64,000 bases of DNA from Bufo bufo (Eukaryota; Chordata; Amphibia; Anura; Bufonidae), in NCBI RefSeq assembly GCF_905171765.1, contig NC_053392.1, positions 105,946,220 to 106,010,219 of the forward strand. The letters run 5' to 3'. Shown here one piece after another: positions 30,777 to 41,452 of the stretch. Made by a program: the position numbers and the translations under genes. Every line of letters starts with the position of its first letter. Position 1 is the first letter of the stretch. Below the pieces are notes generated by a model. It saw nothing but the letters and a program-made list of their open reading frames with translations. It did not search any database and had not been told where the DNA came from.

Positions 30777-32108
30777 CTATGGTACAATCATAAGGTCTAT
30801 GGGGGGAGGGGGGGGGGGTAGGACCTCCGGGGTTGGTGATGAGAATACATCAGAATATTCTCTAACAACAGAGGGTAAAGTATCAGACTTTACTGAGACC
30901 CCAGCCTGTACCACGGACAGGCACGAGTCACACTTAGGCCCCCATCTCACCAACTCCCCATTGGACCAATCTATAGTGGGGTTATGTAGTCGGAGCCAAG
31001 GCAACCCTAGTACCACCTCAGCAGGTAGGTTCTCCAGGACTAGAAGCGAACATCTCTCTGAGTGGCACACACCCACGGTTAGAGAAATCTCCGAGGTACA
31101 TAAGCTCACCGTACCACCAAAAAGAGGAGTAGCATCAATAGCCATGACATGGATAGGAGTTGGTAAGGCAAACATAGGAATACCCAATTTAACAGCATAC
31201 TCAGAGTCAATAAAGCTAGCCGCTGAGCCAGAATCAATAAAGGCCTTACCGGCCCATTTATCTACTCCCAGAGAAATCGTAATGGGTACCGAAAGCTTAC
31301 ATTTAGAAAATTCAGGGTGTACCTGGTCTTTAGGTTGCCTTGCCTTAGGAGACTTGACAGAGAGGACCTTCTTAGGACACTGGTTGATCCAATGGTCAGA
31401 ATCTCCACAGTAAAAGCATTCTCCACGTCTGCGGCGAAGATTCCCTCGGGTCATGCCAACCTGCATGGGTTCCTCGGTGGAGACCTCAGCATTGTCTCTG
31501 GGATAGGCCAGGGTCATCATCTCCTCTAAGGTCTCTGGAAGTTGATAACTGACCAGAAGATCCTTTAATTTATCAGACAGACCTGACCTGAACTGACTCT
31601 TCAGGACTGGTATGTTCCATCCTGAGGGGACACACCACCTTCTGAATTGGGTGCAATAATCCTCCGCTGGTAAATTGCCCTGAACCAGTGCCTTTAGAGC
31701 CGTCTCGGCTACTAGAGCCCTGTCTGGTTCATCATAGAGGGTACCTAGGGCCTGAAAGAACCCCTCCACAGAATATAAACAACTGGCGCCAGCAGGTAAA
31801 GAGAACGCCCAGTCCTGGGGATCACCCTGTAATCGGGAAATGATAATGCCCACGCGTTGACTCTCGGGGCCAGAGGACACGGGGCGCAAACGGAAGTAAA
31901 GTTTACAACTCTCCTTAAAAGAGAGAAACTTCTTCCGGTCTCCAGAAAAGGTTTCTGGGAGCTTAATCTGGGGCTCAAAATGCGGACTGGAGGCCTGAGG
32001 AGTGGAAGAGCCTTGCCCTAACTCAAAAGAGCTGAGTTTTTCCCCTAACTCCTGCACCATCTGCGTCAGATTAGAGACATAGTCAGTCAGGGTCACCAGA
32101 GGATTCAT
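30777..32108 (-). pseudogene. G1 gag and protease in one frame
   Basis: The ATG at 32108 (MNPLVTLTDYVSNLTQMV) lies 29 bases inside the LTR and matches relatives. The gag core (KESCKLYFRLRPVSSG; GDPQDWAFSLP), a CCHC knuckle (CFYCGDSDHWINQC) and the protease motif FIDSGSAASFID follow without a frame change. The frame is lost in a run of C residues (PPPPPP, plus-strand G-run 30799-30818), just before the conserved HRPYDC that opens RT. An indel or a sequencing error in the homopolymer explains this better than programmed shifting. Confidence 0.88.
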
Positions 32109-32125
32109 AATACAGTGGTTATTGG

Positions 32126-32135
32126 GCCTGTTAAT
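32126..32135 (-). promoter_or_regulatory. G1 primer-binding site, self-priming type
   Basis: On the minus strand ATTAACAGGC follows the LTR after one G. The LTR itself carries the complement GCCTGTTAAT (minus strand, 32579-32570), about 30 bases after TATAAATA. One further G-U pair extends the match to eleven. Confidence 0.75.
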
Positions 32136-32136
32136 C

Positions 32137-32838
32137 TGTAACGGTCGCGTACACACACACACACACACACAGGGGGGAGGGAAGTGACCACTGCGCTCCA
32201 CCCTTACCCCTGGCCCTGCCTACTTGCCTCGCGAGTCCTAATGACAGGGGACAACTGGACGGCAATCCCTAACTTGGAGTAAGTGCAGGGATGACAGACA
32301 GACAAACAACAGGACGTGAACGGACCGAGTCAATACCAGGAAAGCTGCAAAGTACAAATGGAGCAAGCAGAGAATTGTCAGGAGAAGCCGGGGTCATAAA
32401 TACCAGGAGAGCAGAGAAGTACAAGAGGCGTCCTAAGAGAGTAGTCAGGTGGGAGCCGAGGTCACAATACCAGGACGGATGCGCAGTACAGGAGGATCAG
32501 GCAAAAGGATGGTCAAGGAACAGGATCAGGTAAGTATTCAGCAGTCCAACAAATACCAGGAACCTAGAAATTAACAGGCAACCTGTAGCCAGCAGGCTGC
32601 CTGTATTTATAGTGGGGAGTGAGGGTCATGTGACGTAGCCAGCGTCACATGACCGACAGACCAACCAGTCGAGCACCGAGTGATCAGCTCGGCGCTCAAG
32701 GCAGACTTAGGAGCAAGGAGCCACCCAGCTAGTAAAGCTGCCCTGGGAATGAGGTCAAACACAGAACCTCATTCCAAAAGCTAAGCAACAGTTCTGCGGG
32801 CAATGGGGGACCGAGTGCACCTTCGGAACCCCGTGACA
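32137..32838 (-). repeat. G1 5' LTR
   Basis: The 702-bp LTR is bounded by TGTAACGG and CCGTGACA on the plus strand. It is 8 bp longer than the 3' LTR, all of it in the CA repeat. Confidence 0.92.
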
Positions 32839-32843
32839 GCACT

Positions 32844-33204
32844 TTAGCCTTCACTTGCCTGTGTGAATATTATATATAATGGATTCATTGTTTTGATTAT
32901 CTCCAACCTTGGAAAGTTTTTCACCCCAATTTTTTTATTTTTACTTTTATGTATGTCTGAAAATAACCTTGGTCATGTTTTTAATATTTTATATGATATA
33001 TAATATAATATTATAAGAAAATTAAATCAATAAAGGAGTATTTTACAGTATCTGATTCCCTCTATCCCTTTCATAGTAAGTAAATAGGTAGTTTTGATTT
33101 AGAAACTGGACACTGGGAGATTTTCTCTGAGTATTTAGATTAGTGCCAATGTATCTGATTATAGGTGATTTACCAGTTTTCTGGTGTAGAAAAGGCACCA
33201 ATTT
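32844..33204. other. Unassigned AT-rich sequence
   Basis: No gene is visible. An ATATAATATAAT-rich patch is at about 32990-33015. Confidence 0.35.
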
Positions 33205-34266
33205 TGGCCCAGTGGTTTTGTTTTGTTGTCAATCACAGGTGAGGGCAGTGGTATTTGCCTCACCTGTGGTTGCCGCTGACAATGCTTGCTTGTGGCAGCT
33301 TTCCTGCTGTGCATGCGGTTGCACCTAGCAACCCCTATGTTAGGTGTGTGTGTATTGTGTTCACTGTGTTGTTTGTCTGTGTGCACTCTGTGTAGTGTGT
33401 TGTGTGCACTGACACTTTTCCTGCACTGTGGTTGCCCGTGGCAACGTTTGGCTGTCTGTACATGTGGTGGCAGTGTCCTGGCCTCTGGGCTATTCCCCAG
33501 GACACGGTTGCCACCCATGTCATGGCCAGCGGCAACAACCACAGTGGGTTGCTACTGTTGGACACTTTCCCTTTAATGTTGTGTTTTCCCTTCCCGGGTG
33601 TTGGAAGGGTTAACTTCCTTCCCAGTGTGTGTGTGTGTCACTGGGTGTGTCCGACTGTGGGGTGTGGCTTCCTGGCCTATATAGCCTCACTGTTAGCATG
33701 GCTCTGTGGGTTGTTTCAGCTATGCTTGCTGGAGCAGCCTCCTGTCTTACTATCTGCCAGTGAGAGCCACCCCTGTGGTCATAAAGATATTGTCCTTATG
33801 TTTATGTCTGCTGTGTGTTGATGTTGTATGTTATGTTCTGTTGGGACCTTTCTATGTGTTTGGTGCAGCTTACGGTTCTGGATTCCTGTTTGCGCAGGGA
33901 TCCAGTCAGCAAGGCTGTGACAGGTTGGTGGAACTAATAGTTTGCCTGTCATTCCCGTAAGGCTGTATGAGTTCCCCTTTTCCCAACAGCTTGGCCATTG
34001 AGACTCCTGCTCCTCCGTGCCTAGGAGGAGTAGGTCGTCTTACCCTGACTCCTAGCGCAGGGACCGGACGGAGGGTGAGTTAGGGATCCGAGGTTCCTTC
34101 GCATGGGTCCTCCTACCTTTAAGGTCGGCCCATGCAGTTAGGTGTTAGGGTCAGGGTAGGGACGCTGTAGGAGGTGACCTGCTCCCTATCCTGTTCTCCT
34201 GGCCGAATAGGCCTACAGCACATGGCAGTGCACGGCTGAGGATTTCCCCCATCCTCAGCCGTGACA
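33205..34266 (+). repeat. LTR copy, TGTCACGGCC family, 5' end missing
   Basis: It is homologous to the solo LTR at 22035, with shared blocks GTTGTCAATCACAGGTGAGG, GTTGGAAGGGTTAACTTCC and CCCCATCCTCAGCCGTGACA. The first 60 or so bases of the family are absent, so no target duplication can be defined. CCTATATAGCC gives the plus orientation. Confidence 0.8.
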
Positions 34267-35298
34267 GTATCGTTTTGTACAAATATTGGCGACTTTGCCA
34301 CCTTTCATGCTTCGCTTGTCACTTTTTAAAATAGCGAGCAGGGTTTGGTTGGGAGGGGGTGGGCATGGTTGGTAGGGGCATAGCCTATGCAGCCCAACAA
34401 AATTTAATATTTGTGCCAGAACAATGGTGTAAATTACACCAAAAATCTACACCAGCTCTTTAGCAACATAAATTTCATTTTCTGTTGCATTGACCACCAG
34501 AGAGCTACTAAAATTATTAAGAGGCAAGCCTCTTAAAGTGAACCTGTCACCATAACACTCTGAATTAATCTTCAGGCAGAAAGTTATAGATCAGGAGGAG
34601 CTGAGTACATTGATATAAAGCTTTGTGGGAAAATACTTAGTATAACCTGCATTTCATTCATTAAATTCCTGCTTATTCTGGGTTTTGAAGTCAAGGAAGC
34701 GGTCCTATCAGTGACTGACAGCCTCCCTTCTATGACTGCTGAATTGTAAGGGTATTTTGAAGAACTGATTGGTTCTGTCGCCTTTAATTCTGCCTATTTT
34801 ATATTACCTTGAATATCCTGTGTAATAAAGTCTTCCTTGTAATGTGGTGGGTTAGAGATAGTTAGTACCCATCCCCCATTGCACTGATAAGACTATATTC
34901 CTGAGTAATCTCAGAGATATGTGGGCTGCACACTGGAAGAGGGGCCGAAAGGTATAACTCTGGTTTGCACCAACAATTAGGGGGCACTCCATTGAAAACT
35001 TCATTCTAGGTAGGATGTAAATATTAATTTGCATCTATTGTACACCCTGGGGTGTCATACATGTGCTATGGGATGGCGACCGGAGTCCTACCCCATTTTT
35101 TATATATAGGCCAGTGATGATTATTTACTTTTTACTATTCTGTATATGATTTATCTGTTTTATCTTATATTGAATCACATTCAAACTTATTAAATATACT
35201 TATTCACTTCGCCCGCGTAAGCTTATTTATTCTCAAATCTTTTGAATTCATGCTTTGGAACAACTGCATACAGACATAGCTTTCAATCACTGATAGGA
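34267..35298. other. MITE-like sequence without genes
   Basis: It contains TAAATTACACC and AAAAATCTACACCAGC words near 34430-34460 and an AGTGAACCTGTCACCATAAC repeat start at about 34538. No frame resembles a protein. Confidence 0.35.
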
Positions 35299-36004
35299 TG
35301 TAACAGTGGATGCTGTGCGTCGCTGTTCTCCTGCTTACCGCCGTGGTCCTGGGCACCGTGTTCAGCGGTGATCTGCTGCCTGTGCTTGCCCATTAACTGC
35401 TGCAGTCCTGGGCTCTGTCCTTGCAGGTAATGTTTGTTATGGGGTCTGCTCCACAGTTTCCTTTCAGCCCTGGCCGCAGCATGCTTGCTGCTTGTTCCCT
35501 GCAGCACTTCCTGAAGGGCCGGCGCATGTCACTTCCTGGGCTTTATGGGTTAGATCATGTGACCTCACTAACCAATCCTAGGCCTCCTGTATGTATATAA
35601 GTGGCTCAGCCCCCTTCCCAGATGCCTGAGTGTCAAGGTCATTGTGTCCTGCAAAGGTTGCTGATTTCTCTGCTTGTATTCCTGTGTACCTGACCCATGC
35701 TTGTGTTTTTGGACTCCGCTACCTGTTTGATCTCTGCCTGCCTGCTTGCCTTGACTCTCCTGTTGCTGACCCGGACTGCCTGACCTGTACCTGTGCTGCC
35801 TGCCCTGACCTATTGCTTGTTTGACTTCCTCTCTGCCTCATCCTTTGGCCCTGCACTGTTGCTCCTGGTTACGACTCGGCCTGCTGATTACGTCTGTACC
35901 TCTGGTACCTTGCTCTGGTACGTCCTGGTCTGCCTGGACCAGCTGCCTCGTGTGCCAATCCTTCTCAAGAGGAACAGTGGGTTCACACCCGGTAATTCGT
36001 GACA
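35299..36004 (+). repeat. Solo LTR, TGTAACAGTG family
   Basis: The block of 706 bp runs from TGTAACAGTGG to AATTCGTGACA. TAGGA flanks both sides (35294-35298 and 36005-36009). A TATATAAG box at about 35596 gives the plus orientation. The TGTAAC and GTGACA ends resemble the Ty3/Gypsy LTRs in this window. Confidence 0.82.
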
Positions 36005-36231
36005 TAGGACTGCCTCCTTGATTTTAAACTCAGAATAAGCATGAATTTAAATGAATAAAATACAAGTTGCTTATTCCCTTATCTCCTTGCTTATTCCGCC
36101 AAGTGACTCCCTCCTGGATAAGATCTAACACTGCATGGTGTGAATACCTATGAGCAAGTAAACATCTATTCTGAGCTCAGCTAGGAGTAACTTCCTGCCG
36201 CTGGTGTGGCAAGTAGTGATTGCGAGACATC

Positions 36232-37357
36232 CAGTGGCGTAGCTATAGGGGTCGCAGCGGTGGCAATTGCGACCGGGCCCCTAAGTCAGGGGCCCCCCAG
36301 GAGATAATGAGTAAAGCCCTGGCCCGGGTAGTTTACAATACTTGTGCGCTGCAGGCGGCGCCGGCCCTAACCCCCAGGCGTTCCCATGGTGACGGGGACG
36401 CTTGCCTGGGGGTTAGAATATACCATCGGATCTGAGTTTTACGAGCTCAGTGAGATCGTAAAAACTCAAATCCGATGGTATATTCTAACCCCCAGGCGTT
36501 CCCATGGTGACAGGGACGCTTGCCTGGGGGTTAGAATATACAGGGCCACGCCGCTCACAGCAGTATATTTATAAACTAATCAGTAACTACTTTAACTTTA
36601 ATCATTGCTCATTGCTGAGCTCTTTACTTGGATTATTTGGATATCTTACTTTGTCTTAGCTCCGGTAATAGCAGGCAGTGCGGGGGGCGGCGCTCACTCA
36701 CTGACGTCACGCGCCTGCGCTGCCTAGTGAGTGAGCGCCTTCCCCCGCACTGCCTGCTATTACCGGAGCTAAGACAAAGTAAGATATCCAAATAATCCAA
36801 GTAAAGAGCTCAGCAATGAGCAATGATTAAAGTTAAAGTAGTTACTGATTAGTTTATAAATATACTGCTGTGACCGTCGGGGAGTGGGGTCTGTGGATGG
36901 CACTGTAGGGAGATCTGTGGATGGCAGTGCCATCCACAGATCCCCCTACAGTGCCATCCACAGATCCCCCCTCCCCTAAACAGTGCCATCCACAGATCTC
37001 CCCCCTAAACAGTGCCATCCACAGATCCCCCCTAAACAGTGCCATCCACAGATCCCCCCTCCCCTAAACAGTGCCATCATGGCACTGTTTAGGGGAGGGG
37101 GGATCTGTGCATGGCACTGTTTAGGGGAGGGGGGATCTGTGGATGTCACTGTTTAGGGGAGGGGGGATCTGTGGATGTCACTGTTTAGGGGGGATCTGTG
37201 GATGGCACTGTTTAGGGGGGATCTGTGGATGGCACTGTTTAGGGGGGAGATCTGTGGATGGCACTGTTTAGGGGAGGGGGATCTGTGGATGGCACGGGGG
37301 GGGGGGGGGCATACATTTTTTTGCTATGGGGCCCATGCATTTCTAGCTACGCCCCTG
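36232..37357. mobile_element. hAT-type non-autonomous element made of nested palindromes
   Basis: The ends CAGTGGCGTAGCTATAGGGG and, in complement, CAGGGGCGTAGCTAG are inverted repeats. GAGACATC flanks both sides (36224-36231 and 37358-37365), an exact 8-bp duplication. Inside are a direct/inverted repeat block (36366-36540), a palindrome with arms of about 150 bp (36562-36872) and a 27-bp minisatellite whose two halves are in opposite orientation (36890-37300). There is no transposase. Confidence 0.88.
36562..36872. repeat. Near-perfect palindrome with arms of about 150 bp
   Basis: The left arm starts CAGTATATTTATAAACTAATC, and the right arm is its inverted complement, ending ATTAGTTTATAAATATACTG. 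The centre is GC-rich (TGACGTCACGCGCCTGCGC). The arms look almost identical by eye. Confidence 0.9.
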
Positions 37358-37467
37358 GAGACATCTGTGCCGAGTGTGTATATGGAGTTGTTGGAAGGAG
37401 ATACAGGACTGAATAAAAGGCCTACTTACCCTCAATCTCTTCTGAGGTGGTGGTGGTGAGTCCCATA

Positions 37468-39030
37468 CAGGGAGTGCAGAATTATTAGGCAAATGAGTTA
37501 TTTGACCACATCATCCTCTTTATGCATGTTGTCTTACTCCAAGCTGTATAGGCTCGAAAGCCTACTACCAATTAAGCATATTAGGTGATGTGCATCTCTG
37601 TAATGAGAAGGGGTGTGGTCTAATGACATCAACACCCTATATTAGGTGTGCATAATTATTAGGCAACTTCCTTTCCTTTGGCAAAATGGGTCAAAAGAAG
37701 GACTTGACAGGCTCAGAAAAGTCAAAAATAGTGAGATATCTTGCAGAGGGATGCAGCACTCTTAAAATTGCAAAGCTTCTGAAGCGTGATCATCGAACAA
37801 TCAAGCGTTTCATTCAAAATAGTCAACAGGGTCGCAAGAAGCGTGTGGAAAAACCAAGGCGCAAAATAACTGCCCATGAACTGAGAAAAGTCAAGCGTGC
37901 AGCTGCCAAGATGCCACTTGCCACCAGTTTGGCCATATTTCAGAGCTGCAACATCACTGGAGTGCCCAAAAGCACAAGGTGTGCAATACTCAGAGACATG
38001 GCCAAGGTAAGAAAGGCTGAAAGACGACCACCACTGAACAAGACGCACAAGCTGAAACGTCAAGACTGGGCCAAGAAATATCTCAAGACTGATTTTTCTA
38101 AGGTTTTATGGACTGATGAAATGAGAGTGAGTCTTGATGGGCCAGATGGATGGGCCCGTGGCTGGATTGGTAAAGGGCAGAGAGCTCCAGTCCGACTCAG
38201 ACGCCAGCAAGGTGGAGGTGGAGTACTGGTTTGGGCTGGTATCATCAAAGATGAGCTTGTGGGGCCTTTTCGGGTTGAGGATGGAGTCAAGCTCAACTCC
38301 CAGTCCTACTGCCAGTTTCTGGAAGACACCTTCTTCAAGCAGTGGTACAGGAAGAAGTCTGCATCCTTCAAGAAAAACATGATTTTCATGCAGGACAATG
38401 CTCCATCACACGCGTCCAAGTACTCCACAGCATGCCTGGCAAGAAAGGGTATAAAAGAAGAAAATCTAATGACATGGCCTCCTTGTTCACCTGATCTGAA
38501 CCCCATTGAGAACCTGTGGTCCATCATCAAATGTGAGATTTACAAGGAGGGAAAACAGTACACCTCTCTGAACAGTGTCTGGGAGGCTGTGGTTGCTGCT
38601 GCACGCAATGTTGATGGTGAACAGATCAAAACACTGACAGAATCCATGGATGGCAGGCTTTTGAGTGTCCTTGCAAAGAAAGGTGGCTATATTGGTCACT
38701 GATTTGTTTTTGTTTTGTTTTTGAATGTCAGAAATGTATATTTGTGAATGTTGAGATGTTATATTGGTTTCACTGGTAAAAATAAATAATTGAAATGGGT
38801 ATATATTTGTTTTTTGTTAAGTTGCCTAATAATTATGCACAGTAATAGTCACCTGCACACACAGATATCCCCCTAAAATAGCTAAAACTAAAAACAAACT
38901 AAAAACTACTTCCAAAAATATTCAGCTTTGATATTAATGAGTTTTTTGGGTTCATTGAGAACATGGTTGTTGTTCAATAATAAAATTAATCCTCAAAAAT
39001 ACAACTTGCCTAATAATTCTGCACTCCCTG
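37468..39030 (+). mobile_element. Tc1-like transposon with intact DD37E transposase (TRT-like)
   Basis: TA dinucleotides flank the element (37466-37467 and 39031-39032). Both ends read CAGGGAGTGCAGAATTATT. A second inner copy of the repeat, GTGCATAATTATTAGGC, lies about 180 bp inside each end (37648-37669 and 38819-38840 in complement), an IR/DR layout like that of Sleeping Beauty. The transposase frame is complete, so this copy could still be functional or is very recent. Confidence 0.92.
37686..38702 (+). CDS. Tc1-like transposase, DD37E catalytic triad
   Basis: A 338-residue protein of normal Tc1 length starts at ATG 37686. The N-terminal half has paired helix-turn-helix regions (GSEKSKIVRYLAEGCSTLKIAKLL; LRKVKRAAAKMPLATSLAIF) for binding the terminal repeats, with a basic KKRVEKPRRK link. 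The catalytic acidic residues lie in VLWTDEMRV, FMQDNAPSHAS and SPDLNPIENLW. Thirty-seven residues separate the second Asp and the Glu, so the signature is DD37E rather than DD34E. A GGGG stretch (RQQGGGGVLVWAGI) is also present. No stop or frameshift is seen. From memory, DD37E Tc1-like elements of vertebrates have been called TRT; that name needs a search. Confidence 0.92.
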   Translation: MGQKKDLTGSEKSKIVRYLAEGCSTLKIAKLLKRDHRTIKRFIQNSQQGRKKRVEKPRRKITAHELRKVKRAAAKMPLATSLAIFQSCNITGVPKSTRCAILRDMAKVRKAERRPPLNKTHKLKRQDWAKKYLKTDFSKVLWTDEMRVSLDGPDGWARGWIGKGQRAPVRLRRQQGGGGVLVWAGIIKDELVGPFRVEDGVKLNSQSYCQFLEDTFFKQWYRKKSASFKKNMIFMQDNAPSHASKYSTACLARKGIKEENLMTWPPCSPDLNPIENLWSIIKCEIYKEGKQYTSLNSVWEAVVAAARNVDGEQIKTLTESMDGRLLSVLAKKGGYIGH

Positions 39031-39473
39031 TAGACCTCCATGTTGCTATTGGAAGAGACAGAGTCAGAGATACTTTTGCTTTTTCTGACACAGTGTGAAC
39101 AGGAGCATTGGACCTGCTCCTAATCATTAAGTTTTTTCCATAGCAGATCGAAGCCCAACTAATTATACAGTCAGGTCCATAGATATTGGCGGTTCAAAGA
39201 AGGTAGCACAGCAGCATATCCAGTGTGACTTTTATTGGGGACCAGAGTGCACACACATAAATATTGGGACATCGACACAATTCTCACATTTTTGGCTCTA
39301 TACACCACCACAATGGATTTGAAATGAAACAAACAAGATGCGCTTTAACTGCAGACTGTCAGCTTTAATTTGAGGGTATTTACATCTAAATCAGGTGAAT
39401 GGTGTAGGAATTACAACAGTTTGCATATGTGCCTCACACTTGTTAAGGGACCAAAAGTAATGGGACAGAACAA

Positions 39474-39907
39474 GGCTACTTTCACACTTGCGTTCAGAGC
39501 GGGTCCGTCTGGTGTCTGCACAGACGGATCCGCTCCTATAATGCAGACGTTTGGATCCGTTCAGAACGGATCCGTCTGCATTATAGTTTAGAAAAAATTC
39601 TAAGTGTGAAAGTTGTTCAGACGGATCCGTCCAGACTTTACATTGAAAGTCAATGGGGGATGGATCCGTTTGAAAATTGAGCCATATTGTGTCAACTTCA
39701 AACGGATCCGTCCCCATTGACTTACATTGTTCGGGTGTCCGCCTGCTGAGCGGAGCGGAGGCTGAACGCTGCCAGACTGATGCATTCTGAGTGGATCCGC
39801 ATCCACTCAGAATGCATTGGGGCAGTACGGATGCGTTCGGGGCCGCTTGTGAGAGCCTTTAAACGGAGCTCACAAGCGGAGCCCCGAACGCTAGTGTGAA
39901 AGTAGCC
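39474..39907. repeat. MITE inside the Tc1-like element
   Basis: The ends GGCTACTTTCACAC and GTGTGAAAGTAGCC are inverted repeats, and the interior is full of GGATCCGT/ACGGATCC inverted words. The surrounding Tc1 sequence continues on both sides. I could not fix the target duplication. Confidence 0.75.
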
Positions 39908-39939
39908 TAATAATCATAAATCAAACTTTCACTTTTTAA

Positions 39940-40958
39940 TACTTGGTTGCAAATCCTTTGCAGTCAATTACAGCCTGAAGTCTGAAACGCATAAACATCA
40001 CCAGACGCTGGCTTTCATCCCTGGTGATGCTCTGCCAGGCCTTTACTGCAACTGTCTTCAGTTCCTGCTTGTTCGTGAGGCATTTTCCCTTCAGTTTTGT
40101 CTTCAGCAAGTGAGATGCATGCTCAATCGGATTCAGGTCAGGTGATTGACTTGGCTATTGCATAATATTCCACTTCTTTCCCTTAAAAAAATACTCTTTG
40201 GTTGCTTTTGCAGTATGCTTTGGGTCATTGTCCATCTGCACTGTGAAGCGCCTTCCAATGAGTTCTGAAGCATTTGGCTGAATATGAGCAGATAATATTG
40301 CCCGAAACACTTCAGAATTCATCCTGCTGCTTTTGTCAACAGTCACATCATCAATAAATACAAGAGAACCAGTTCCATTGGCAGCCATACATGCCCACGC
40401 CATGACACTACCACCATGCTTCACTGATGTGGTAGTATGCTTAGGATCATGAGCAGTTCCTTTCCTTCTCCATCACTCTGGTACAAGTTGATCTTGGTCT
40501 CATCTGTCCATAGGATGTTGTTCCAGAACTGTGAAGGGTTTTTTAGATGTTGTTTGGCAAACTCTAATCTGGCCTTCCTGTTTTTGAGGCTCCCCAATTG
40601 TTTACATCTTGTGGTAAACCCTCTGTATTCACTCTGGTGAAGTCTTCTCTTGATTGTTGACTTTGACACACATACACCTACCTCCTGGAGAGTGTTCTTG
40701 ATCTGGCCAACTGTTGTGAAGGGTGTTTTCTTCACCAGGGAAAGAATTCTTCGGTCATCCACCACAGTTGTTTTACGTGGTCTTCTGGGTCTTTTGGTGT
40801 TGCTGTGCTCACCGATGCGTTCCTTCTTTTTAAGAATGTTCCAAACAGTTGTTTTGGCCACGCCTAATGTTTTTGCTATCTCTCTTCTGGGTTTCTTTTG
40901 TTTTTTTAAGTCTAATGATGGCTTGCTTCATTGATAGTGACAGCTCTTTGGATCTCAT
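39940..40958 (-). pseudogene. Tc1-like transposase, DD34E type, frameshifted
   Basis: The start at 40958 gives MRSKELSLSMKQAIIRL. One extra base after KKTKET shifts the frame before RREIAKTLGVAKTTVWN. The middle frame (40861-40421) holds WTDETKINLYQ. A second shift precedes MKHGGSVMAWACMAANG, and an in-frame stop at 40157-40155 lies before PSQSPDLNPIEH. The catalytic residues in WTDETK, QMDNDPKHT and DLNPIEH are all still readable. Two frameshifts and a stop make the copy inactive. Confidence 0.88.
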
Positions 40959-41452
40959 CTTGAGAGTTGACAGCAACAGATTCCAAATGCAAATAGCACA
41001 CTTGAAATGAACTCTGGACCTTTTATCTGCTCATTGTAATTGGGATAATGAGGGAATAACACACACCTGGCCATAGACCAGCTGAGAAGCCAATTGTCCC
41101 ATTACTTTTGGTCCCTTAACAAGTGGGAGGCACATATGCAAACTGTTGTAATTCCTACACCGTTCACCTGATTTGGATGTAAATACCCTCAAATTAAAGC
41201 TGACAGTCTGCAGTTAAAGCATATCTTGTTTGTTTCATTTCAAATCCATTGTGGTGGTGTATAGAGCCAAAAATGTTAGATTTGTGTTGATGTCCCAATA
41301 TCTATGGACCTGACTGTATATATTTATTTACCATAAAACTATATGCAAATCTGCTCAGCTCCTCCTGCTATGTAACCTGCTGCCTGCAGCTCAGACATAA
41401 TCCTCAACATGACAAGTTCCCTTTAAAAATTTTGCTGCATCTTACACCAGAC

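Larger units (their letters stand above)
27328..32838 (-). mobile_element. G1: nearly intact Ty3/Gypsy (Tf1/Sushi-type) chromovirus
   Basis: The 5511-bp element is flanked by GCACT (27323-27327 and 32839-32843). On the minus strand the order is 5' LTR (32838-32137), primer site, gag, protease, RT, RNase H, integrase, chromodomain, polypurine tract, 3' LTR (28021-27328). The LTRs differ by about three substitutions and CA-repeat length, so the insertion is young. Only two lesions are evident in the coding region: a frame change in a C-run near 30800-30812 and a TAA at 29634-29632. Confidence 0.93.
39168..41316 (-). mobile_element. Tc1-like transposon, decayed, with long inverted ends
   Basis: TA flanks (39166-39167 and 41317-41318) enclose ends CAGTCAGGTCCATAGATATTGG. 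The inverted arms extend for well over 200 bp (for example CTCTATACACCACCACAATGG against its complement near 41250). A MITE is inserted at 39474-39907, and about 57 bp are inserted in the left end (39190-39246). The transposase on the minus strand is broken. Confidence 0.88.

Noticed and set aside
30777..30822. Programmed frameshift in the C-run between G1 protease and RT
   Set aside because: The relatives G2 and G3 read through this region in one frame, and a homopolymer indel or sequencing error explains it better.
33205..34270. Second copy of the TGTCACGGCC LTR as an independent solo LTR
   Set aside because: Its 5' end is missing and no matching flanks were found, so it is listed only as a truncated LTR copy.
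35242..36021. Cys-rich small frames with signal-peptide-like starts
   Set aside because: They lie within a solo LTR and overlap in several frames without supporting evidence.
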